A stretch of 6,935 bases of DNA from Syntrophobacteria bacterium (GTDB lineage Bacteria; Desulfobacterota; DSWW01). Positions 1 through 5,440 of this stretch are shown here, one piece after another. The DNA lies in NCBI GenBank assembly GCA_030145435.1, contig JAQYVQ010000214.1:1-6935 (forward strand). The letters run 5' to 3'. The notes under the pieces are model-generated. The model saw nothing but the letters and a program-made list of their open reading frames with translations, was not told the origin of the DNA and made no database searches. The position numbers and the translations under genes were made by a program. Each line of letters starts with the position of its first letter. Within the stretch, counting starts at the first letter, position 1.

Positions 1-1
1 A

Positions 2-415
2 GACAGGAAGATGGGATTCATCCGGTTGAAGGCTGATGAGACGAAGACCAGCCGGGCACGAAGAATCCCCATTTCCCCCGAGCTAGAGGATGTGCTACGC
101 ACTTTGCCTCGGAGTCTGACGAACAATTATGTTTTCACCAAAGACGGAGAGCTATTCTCGAGACATATCCAGTACGTTCACAAGAAGACCTGCAAGGAGG
201 CTGAGATCGACGACTTCCGTATCCACGATTTCAGGCACACGGCAATCAAGAATTGGGTTGACTCAGGCGCGAACATCTTCACGGTTCAGGCTGCATCAGG
301 TCACAAGGACATCAACATGCTTAGCCGCTACTACACGGTCACAGACGACAACTTGCGAGAGATGGCCGAAAAGAGTATGGGCAGAATCCGGTCAGCAAGT
401 AACGCAACCGACTGA
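2..415 (+). CDS. Tyrosine recombinase/integrase, C-terminal catalytic part (5' end outside window)
   Basis: This is the catalytic end of a phage- or island-type tyrosine recombinase, which cuts and rejoins DNA at short att sites through a 3'-phosphotyrosine intermediate. The frame is open to the left window edge, so the ATG at 11 is probably internal and the gene begins upstream. Counting from that ATG, a Lys at about residue 12 lies in the beta-hairpin before R-R-I-P-I. The box II motif H-D-F-R-H is at 72-76 (His72, Arg75), G-H is at 97-98, and the nucleophile is most likely Tyr107, nine residues after His98 as is usual. The first catalytic Arg and the N-terminal DNA-binding domain must lie upstream. 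The gene ends with TGA at 413-415 and is convergent with the minus-strand peptide operon, overlapping its last gene by 85 bp. It may belong to a mobile element or mark an island edge. Family assignment is firm; its target site and any role for the neighbours are unknown. Confidence 0.9.
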   Translation, partial: DRKMGFIRLKADETKTSRARRIPISPELEDVLRTLPRSLTNNYVFTKDGELFSRHIQYVHKKTCKEAEIDDFRIHDFRHTAIKNWVDSGANIFTVQAASGHKDINMLSRYYTVTDDNLREMAEKSMGRIRSASNATD

Positions 416-657
416 TATAGAAGAGAGTTTACGGCACACATGGTTCCGTCACATGCACAGAGGTCTGTGCAGCCTGAATAGCCGGATCCACAGTGGGCTG
501 TACAGTCGCTCGGACAGAAGTCCGTATAGCAGACCACTGCGGGCTCCAGGGGTGCCATCCGCTGCATCTCGAGCCTGTTCTCCAGTTCGTCCAAGGGAAT
601 TCCTTGATAGTGAGGTCGAGCGACGGGCACGCATTCTTTCTTTTTCTTAGGGGACAT
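331..657 (-). CDS. Cys-rich RiPP-like precursor peptide 2 (108 aa)
   Basis: A small Cys-rich protein, probably a precursor modified by the enzymes encoded upstream. It starts with a Lys-rich segment (MSPKKKK), then a predicted amphipathic helix at 21-32 (PLDELENRLEMQ) that matches the upstream 80-aa peptide, then a core with Cys at 43, 48, 52, 56, 63, 67, 69 and 74. Core spacing is C-x4-C-x3-C-x3-C-x6-C-x3-C-x-C-x4-C, with the shared C-A-C-D element at 67-70. One more Cys (9) lies in the leader region. A strong ribosome site precedes the ATG, which overlaps the end of the previous gene by 11 nt. Residues from about 81 to 108 are hydrophobic, lack Cys, and are encoded antisense to the integrase 3' end. 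The sibling is only 80 aa, so this tail may be read-through into foreign DNA after the native end was lost. The mature product is unknown; an unmodified small Cys-rich metal-binding protein is an alternative. Confidence 0.75.
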   Translation of the reverse strand: MSPKKKKECVPVARPHYQGIPLDELENRLEMQRMAPLEPAVVCYTDFCPSDCTAHCGSGYSGCTDLCACDGTMCAVNSLLYQSVALLADRILPILFSAISRKLSSVTV

Positions 658-889
658 CTGCTATCCCTCCCAGGTCCACCACGACGTCGCACGCACAGAA
701 GACAGGACACTTCGTTCCGCTGCAACGGGTGGTGCACAGATAATAGAGACAATGGGCATCATCCAACGTCGTTGGCAGGGCGGCAATCTGGTTTTCGAGG
801 CGGGCCTCCAATTCTTCTAAGGAAACAAACAGGCCATCCAACGGCAAAAGGGGTACGATTTCCGAACGGCTCTTCTTGGTACGGTTCAT
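647..889 (-). CDS. Cys-rich RiPP-like precursor peptide 1 (80 aa)
   Basis: An 80-aa peptide that probably serves as substrate for the radical SAM enzyme of the same operon. Residues 1-20 are basic then hydrophobic. Residues 23-34 (SLEELEARLENQ) form a likely leader helix that matches the sibling peptide almost position by position. The core holds six Cys at 47, 52, 56, 61, 65 and 67, spaced C-x4-C-x3-C-x4-C-x3-C-x-C, with C-A-C-D at 65-68. It ends in a Cys-free tail (D-L-G-G at 72-75) and TAA. There is no signal peptide and no double-Gly leader-cleavage site before the core. The start lies 9 nt after the stop of the large upstream gene, whose TAG forms part of this gene's AGGA ribosome site, so translation is probably coupled. 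The paired leader and spacing similarity with the next gene argues strongly that both are real genes; the chemistry of the product is inference. Confidence 0.82.
   Translation of the reverse strand: MNRTKKSRSEIVPLLPLDGLFVSLEELEARLENQIAALPTTLDDAHCLYYLCTTRCSGTKCPVFCACDVVVDLGGIADVP
665..671 (-). promoter_or_regulatory. Strong ribosome binding site for precursor peptide 2
   Basis: GGGAGGG on the minus strand, 7 nt before the ATG at 657, inside the end of the precursor 1 gene. It is the purine-richest ribosome site of the operon and decides the start of the 108-aa frame, which overlaps the preceding gene by 11 nt. Confidence 0.8.
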
Positions 890-896
890 GGCCGGG

Positions 897-900
897 TCCT
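897..900 (-). promoter_or_regulatory. Ribosome binding site for precursor peptide 1, overlapping the upstream stop codon
   Basis: AGGA on the minus strand, 7 nt before the ATG at 889. Its first two bases are the last two bases of the TAG stop (901-899) of the 872-aa gene, so terminating ribosomes sit on this site; coupling or re-initiation is likely. Confidence 0.65.
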
Positions 901-3517
901 ATGCAAAGAAATTCTCGTCGCTGTCGAGCCCGACCTTCTTGCGGAAGGTGCGCAGAATGTCGGGAAGGCTCTTGCCTAGTAAGCCATTGACCTGCTCGCA
1001 TGGTTCCTGATCATCGAAGGGGTTCTCAAAAAGACTCTCTCCCAGGAAGAGAGATGCGCCCTTCGGAATAGGGGAGTCCGGGGACTCCGGAGAGTCGGGC
1101 AACAGCCACCGGAAAACGGGCTGTTTGGGGGAAGGATGGAGGAGAAACCTTCTCAATTCCTCCCAAAGGAAGGCCTCGTGCTCACGGCACCATGCCCAGT
1201 CGAGTTTCCGCATGCCCAGCCTTTCCCAGGGCGCCTGGCGGGACCAAACCCTGCCACAGGAGGAGAGGGCAAGGCCGCCAACAAAAATTCTCTCCAGGCG
1301 GTCTCTCAGGGGGCCTTGCCGGAGGCAGCGATGGGCCAACATCATGGCCATCACGATTTCCACTCTCAAGGGTCTTTGGCCTGTTGACAGGGCACGACCT
1401 TGCCGGTGCGGGAGGAGGTTTACCCCGATGACGAGGCGTTGGTCCGTGTTCAACAGGAAGTGTGGGGGCATGGAAGGCCAGTGGCCGACATAGAGCGTGT
1501 GCGGCCACGGGGGAGCGAGGATAGTCCGTAGCTCCTTCAAGGCGGACCGGGTGAAGCCGTGAAGCCGACGGGGCAGGTCCGTGTGCAGGACAATCGCCGG
1601 TTTCGGTGGAGGCTGTTTTGACCCTTCAAGGGGTTTCTCCTGAGTTACAGGAAAACAAGGTCCCAGGTGGCAGAGGAAGAGGGCGAGAACGCACCAGGCC
1701 GTGGTGAGTTCGCGACTTCCATAGAATAGGTTCGCCTGCTCGTACAAAGAATTCGGGGGCCAAGAGCCGTCCGGTTCCTGGCTGCGGATGAGCTTCTCAA
1801 CCGCTGGGGACAACTCAGGGCCCTGGTAGCCTGTGGAAATCAGACAAAGGAGGGTCAAGGCGGTTTCTGTAGGGTTGTTCCAGGTTCCTGTCTTCCGGTT
1901 TCGCCTGAGGAGGTAGTCGTGCAGCGGCTTCCGAGGCAGATCCGGGGCGAATGCATGGCAGAACAGGAGGAGGGCCAGCAGGGGGTGACACGCGGCTCGG
2001 TGCGAAGAAGAGTTCGGTGATTCGGACGAGGGAGAATGGGTCCAGGGGACGTAGTCCGCCTGATGGATGGAGGTTTCGACCAGGGATTTCAGTTTCGGCA
2101 GGCGGACATTTTCCCGGGATGCGGCAAAGAGGAGGTTGGCCCAGAAAAGGCCATGGGGGCGTGGGGGAAGCGTGCCGTCCAGGCCCTGGTCGAGCTCGAG
2201 CAAGGCGCCTCTGTCCGTGGGGATGGGAAGAAACGATTCCTCCATGGCTACCGGCAGGGACGGATTCGAGGGGACTTTCTGGGAGAGGGTGAGCCAATCC
2301 GAGGCTCCGAGCAAGAGTGCGGGCAACCGGGAGTCCATGTTCTGAAGGGGGGCAAGTGCCAGGTGTAGAAAAAAGGTGGCGAATCGAGAAGAAGCCAGGG
2401 GGGTTGAGGGGTTCATATACGGATACTTGGATTGAGCCAGAGGAAAGCCGCCGAGAGACGGAACCGAGTGAACAATGAAATCGAGAGCTTCGGCAAGACG
2501 TGTCGCGACTGTTTTCGGCCCCGTCTTCCTCGTTGTTCTTCTCCGGATCTCTGCCAGATCGTGGCGCATCGTCTGACAGTGACGGAGGAACCCCATGACG
2601 GTCTCCGCCCAGTTCGGCACATGGATGTTCTGCACGGAATCCAGGGCCTGCAGAAAATAGTGCTCAGCCAGTCGAAGCTGCTCTTCGGCAATCCCTCGGT
2701 GGTAGAGGACCTGTCCTGCTTCGTCTCGAGGAACAGGATCGCCTCGACGAACGTGAGCATCAAGCCCTCCTGCGAAGAGGACCCTGGTCAGAAGAAAGGT
2801 GAAATTACCTTGCCGCAGATCCTCTTTCCAGTCCCTGAGATCGTCGAAGCATTGGAAGCCTGTAAGAAACCGGTCTTGGGATTCCATAAGGGGTGCGAGA
2901 ACGTCAGAGGTGTCTGTCAGCAAGGCCATGGCCAGCAGGTTTGTCTTGATGAGAGCGACCTTGCCGGTCGAAACCTCGAAGAATTCCTCTTGGGTGTACG
3001 GACAGAGCCGGTGCCGGTGGCGGAGCTGTTCCTTGATGATCGCCCGGCCGTGCTGCAGGAACCACCCCTGGGTTTTCTGCCAGAATACGTGTTCCAGAGG
3101 AAAGAGGGGGATGAGCATCTCCAGGGCCTTGTGAAAGTAGCTGTCGATGAGATAGAAATCCGCCGGCGTCCAGGGTCGAGTCTCGTCGATCTTCTTGTCC
3201 GAGAGCAGGATGGCCTCCAGAAGGATACGGTTGGCCAAAGCAAGGGTTCGAAGGTCTTCAACAGCCACCGACGGAAACGCACTGACGAAGAGAAAAGGGT
3301 AATAGTAGAAAGGTGAGAACCCTATGTTTCCATTTGTTCGTGATGGTTCCAGAGGGTCCCTCGAAGTGATTTGACGACCAGAGGGTGTGGAAGGGCCGCA
3401 GAGCCGGTCTACGCGCTCGTTCCGGAAGGAAGCCATCCCTCTTGCCACCCGCTTGGCCTCGTCGTCCAGGAGGCGAAGGGATGTCTCGGTTGTTTTCAGC
3501 ACGGCATTGCAGCCCAT
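899..3517 (-). CDS. Terpene synthase/cyclase-like fusion protein with extra C-terminal domain (872 aa)
   Basis: A large soluble-looking protein in three parts. Residues about 65-335 form a helical domain with features of class I isoprenoid synthases: D107-x3-D111 as the first Asp-rich site, D-D-L-R-D-W-K-E-D at 225-233 as the second, and R-H-D-L-A-E-I-R-R-R at 318-327. Residues about 340-620 resemble squalene-cyclase repeats: G-G-F-P-L at 356-360, a QW-type motif Q-E-P-D-G-S-W at 580-586, and Y-G-S-R-E-L-T-T-A-W at 599-608. Where class II cyclases have DxDD before T-A-x-x-L-L-x-L, this protein has N-P-T-E (548-551). Residues about 640-872 are absent from the upstream paralog and may be a decayed zinc-peptidase-like domain (M-M-L-A-H at 725-729, V-G-G-L-A at 746-750). 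The start, overlapping the previous gene by 22 nt, is supported by end-to-end alignment with the paralog. Its substrate is unknown: it could make or attach an isoprenoid, or act as a non-catalytic partner of the peptide maturase. Confidence 0.75.
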   Translation of the reverse strand: MGCNAVLKTTETSLRLLDDEAKRVARGMASFRNERVDRLCGPSTPSGRQITSRDPLEPSRTNGNIGFSPFYYYPFLFVSAFPSVAVEDLRTLALANRILLEAILLSDKKIDETRPWTPADFYLIDSYFHKALEMLIPLFPLEHVFWQKTQGWFLQHGRAIIKEQLRHRHRLCPYTQEEFFEVSTGKVALIKTNLLAMALLTDTSDVLAPLMESQDRFLTGFQCFDDLRDWKEDLRQGNFTFLLTRVLFAGGLDAHVRRGDPVPRDEAGQVLYHRGIAEEQLRLAEHYFLQALDSVQNIHVPNWAETVMGFLRHCQTMRHDLAEIRRRTTRKTGPKTVATRLAEALDFIVHSVPSLGGFPLAQSKYPYMNPSTPLASSRFATFFLHLALAPLQNMDSRLPALLLGASDWLTLSQKVPSNPSLPVAMEESFLPIPTDRGALLELDQGLDGTLPPRPHGLFWANLLFAASRENVRLPKLKSLVETSIHQADYVPWTHSPSSESPNSSSHRAACHPLLALLLFCHAFAPDLPRKPLHDYLLRRNRKTGTWNNPTETALTLLCLISTGYQGPELSPAVEKLIRSQEPDGSWPPNSLYEQANLFYGSRELTTAWCVLALFLCHLGPCFPVTQEKPLEGSKQPPPKPAIVLHTDLPRRLHGFTRSALKELRTILAPPWPHTLYVGHWPSMPPHFLLNTDQRLVIGVNLLPHRQGRALSTGQRPLRVEIVMAMMLAHRCLRQGPLRDRLERIFVGGLALSSCGRVWSRQAPWERLGMRKLDWAWCREHEAFLWEELRRFLLHPSPKQPVFRWLLPDSPESPDSPIPKGASLFLGESLFENPFDDQEPCEQVNGLLGKSLPDILRTFRKKVGLDSDENFFA

Positions 3518-5436
3518 GAGGAGGAGCCTCTTCTCTTCTGATCATCTCGCGATGCTCGTACATCCCGGGTGTGATAGCGATACAGGGCTTCGAGACACCA
3601 GGCCGTTGTCAGTTCTCTGCTTCCATAGTAACCGGTTCCCTCCTGGCAGACGGCGTTGGGAGCCCATGAACCGTCCGGCTCTTGAGACTCGGCGAGCTTG
3701 GTGATTGCCGGGACGAGCTCAGGCCCGTTATAGGCCGTGAGCAGCAAACAAAGCAGGGTCAAAGCGATCTCGGTGGTGTTGATCCAGGACCCCGTGGTGC
3801 GATACGGCTCGAGGAGGTAGCCATGGAAAGCCTCCCGTGGGAGGTTTTTGCCGAGGGCCTGGGAAAACAAGAGCAGGGGCAGAAGGGGTCTGCACGCGTA
3901 TCTCGTCCATGGAGATGCGACGGGTCCGAAGGCGACTCCGAAGTTCCAGGGAGTGTAGTCCTTCCGAAGGAGACAGTCTGTGACATAGGCGCCGAGCCGG
4001 GGCGGAAGAAAGGACGTTTCAGAACATGTGTAGAGGAAATTTGCCCAGAAGAGACCGTCCGGTAGGGGTCCGTAAACGGGTGCAAACGTACGGTCAAGCT
4101 GAGACAGGTGGTCCCGGTCTGAAGGGATGGGTGCGAAGGCCCGTTCGAGTGTTGCGGGCAATCCAGGGTCCAGGCTTGTTCCCTGCATGTCACGGAGCCA
4201 ATCCAATGCAGATAGGAAAAGGGGGTTCACAGCGGAAGCGAGGGCCCCGATAGGCTGAAGGGACCGGATGATGAGGGTGGTGACGAACCTGGAGGGAGCA
4301 ACGTACTCCGAAGGGCACATGTACCCGTGCGGCGACCGAGAGAGCGGAAAGCCACCCGCACGCGTTTGGGAATCGGCAAGAAACTTCGCCCCGGACCGGA
4401 TTTGCCCTGTCGCGGCACCCAGGAGGGATGTGCTCGGGGCGATCCCACTTGCTTGATCGAGAGGCTCTCGCATCCGAATACGGCCCTCTTCTCGGCGTCG
4501 AATCTCTGCCAGGTCGTGGCGGAGAGCTCGACAACGAATCCGAAACCCATTGTTGAAGTGCTTCCAGAGGGGAAGGGGAAGGGCGCCGACGGTTTCGTTC
4601 GATCTCTGCAAGAAGATTTCTGCCAGTCGGAGTTGTTTCTCCATCAACCGTGTCGTGTAAAGGAGTTGTCCGATCCGCGTAGCGGAGACAGGATGGCCGG
4701 AGAGGATTTGATCTGTGATCCCCGCTTTCCGGATGAGACGAGTAAGGAGGTAGGTGAAATTGCAGTTTCGGTAATCCTGCCGCCAGTCTTCAAGATCGTC
4801 GATGAGGACAAGGGCGATGTGATGTTGGTCGAGGGAAGTGGCCAGGCGAGGGATGTCTTCCGTTCTGTCCGCAAGAAAGGCGAGGGCCATGGAGAAGGGC
4901 CTCAAGAGCGCCGTCTTCCCCCTTGCGAGGGCACAGAACCGTGCCATTGAAAAAGCCCCAAGCCGATAGGCATGACAGAGCCTCTCTTCGCGGACACTCT
5001 TCCACGTTTCGGAATAGCAGTCGTAGAAGTAGTCCCAAAAGGCGTGATCGGCAGGGAAGAATGAGTATAGGCGTTTCAGGCTCTGCATGTGTTCCAGCTG
5101 GGCAAGAAACAATCCGGTTGTGTCGATCGACAATCCCTGGTCCAAAATTCGATCGTATGACAGCAGGTGATCGGTATAGAGCCGATCCGAACGAGCCAGT
5201 TCCCGGACGGTTTCTATTGGAACGTCCAGGAAGAAGGTGTGAAAAAGGAAGGGATAGTATGCGTGCAGCGGGGAAGAGAGTCGTTTCGAATGAGGCGAGG
5301 GTTGATGTCCGGCTGTCGCGGTGGCCGTGCCTTTGTTCCCGTCAAGGTCCTCTCGCCATTGTGCCCTGCACTCCCGGATGTCCCGATACAGTGCAGCACC
5401 CTCGGTGATGACCGCATGATGCAGCGATGATCCCAC
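3496..5436 (-). CDS. Terpene synthase/cyclase-like fusion protein (646 aa), paralog of the downstream gene
   Basis: Paralog of the downstream 872-aa protein, without its C-terminal extension. The N-terminal helical domain (about 55-325) carries D95-x3-D99 and D-D-L-E-D-W-R-Q-D at 213-221, the two Asp-rich sites expected for magnesium-diphosphate binding in class I isoprenoid enzymes, then R-H-D-L-A-E-I-R-R-R at 306-315. The C-terminal domain (about 335-620) shows squalene-cyclase-type elements: G-G-F-P-L at 361-365, Q-E-P-D-G-S-W at 585-591, and Y-G-S-R-E-L-T-T-A-W at 604-613. The position of the class II DxDD acid site reads N-T-T-E (553-556), so classical protonation-initiated cyclisation looks unlikely. 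The order, class I-like first and cyclase-like second, is the reverse of typical plant terpene synthases. It starts at GTG 4 nt after the maturase stop with a GAGGAG site. The last 28 or so residues are polar and diverge from the paralog. No membrane segments or signal peptide are evident. Family level is fairly sure; reaction unknown. Confidence 0.78.
   Translation of the reverse strand: MGSSLHHAVITEGAALYRDIRECRAQWREDLDGNKGTATATAGHQPSPHSKRLSSPLHAYYPFLFHTFFLDVPIETVRELARSDRLYTDHLLSYDRILDQGLSIDTTGLFLAQLEHMQSLKRLYSFFPADHAFWDYFYDCYSETWKSVREERLCHAYRLGAFSMARFCALARGKTALLRPFSMALAFLADRTEDIPRLATSLDQHHIALVLIDDLEDWRQDYRNCNFTYLLTRLIRKAGITDQILSGHPVSATRIGQLLYTTRLMEKQLRLAEIFLQRSNETVGALPLPLWKHFNNGFRIRCRALRHDLAEIRRREEGRIRMREPLDQASGIAPSTSLLGAATGQIRSGAKFLADSQTRAGGFPLSRSPHGYMCPSEYVAPSRFVTTLIIRSLQPIGALASAVNPLFLSALDWLRDMQGTSLDPGLPATLERAFAPIPSDRDHLSQLDRTFAPVYGPLPDGLFWANFLYTCSETSFLPPRLGAYVTDCLLRKDYTPWNFGVAFGPVASPWTRYACRPLLPLLLFSQALGKNLPREAFHGYLLEPYRTTGSWINTTEIALTLLCLLLTAYNGPELVPAITKLAESQEPDGSWAPNAVCQEGTGYYGSRELTTAWCLEALYRYHTRDVRASRDDQKRRGSSSWAAMPC
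3527..3530 (-). promoter_or_regulatory. Probable ribosome binding site for the 872-aa gene
   Basis: GAGG (within AGAAGAGG) on the minus strand, 9 nt before the ATG at 3517, inside the 3' end of the 646-aa gene. It is weaker than the other sites in the operon. The start is supported additionally by the similar N-termini of the two paralogs. Confidence 0.5.
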
Positions 5437-5440
5437 GTTC

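Noticed and set aside
454..471. Perfect inverted repeat, 8-bp arms with a 2-nt centre
   Set aside because: It falls inside the precursor 2 core, over codons for T-D-L-C-A, and no T-run follows on the minus strand, so it is not a rho-independent terminator. Chance in Cys-codon-rich DNA is the simplest explanation.
511..524. Small hairpin with 5-bp arms and a 4-nt loop
   Set aside because: Lies within precursor 2 coding sequence and is short; no T-tract and no sign of a regulatory role.
331..889. Metallothionein or ferredoxin identity for the Cys-rich peptides
   Set aside because: The spacing does not match the ferredoxin C-x2-C-x2-C-x3-C pattern, and both have a long Cys-poor leader-like half and sit beside a SPASM radical SAM enzyme, which fits a modified peptide better. 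Metal binding cannot be excluded.
899..930. Possible internal promoter before peptide 1 (minus strand TCGACA, 18 nt, CATAGG)
   Set aside because: The -10 matches the consensus in only about three positions, and transcription would begin too close to the ATG to include the ribosome site.
493..990. 165-codon + strand frame crossing both Cys-rich peptide genes
   Set aside because: It is the antisense of the two peptides and of the end of the large gene. The peptides are supported by mutual similarity, ribosome sites and operon spacing; this frame is not.
2432..3316. 294-codon open frame on the + strand opposite the 872-aa gene
   Set aside because: It lies wholly antisense to a gene with clear family motifs and a paralog; the product shows no recognisable motif. 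Long antisense frames are common in GC-rich coding DNA.
3496..3517. Frameshift joining the two large genes into one protein
   Set aside because: The downstream gene has its own start and an N-terminus that aligns with the N-terminus of the upstream paralog, so these are two full genes with a normal 22-nt overlap.
4327..4950. 207-codon + strand frame opposite the 646-aa gene
   Set aside because: Antisense shadow of a well-supported gene, with no recognisable domain and no convincing operon context.
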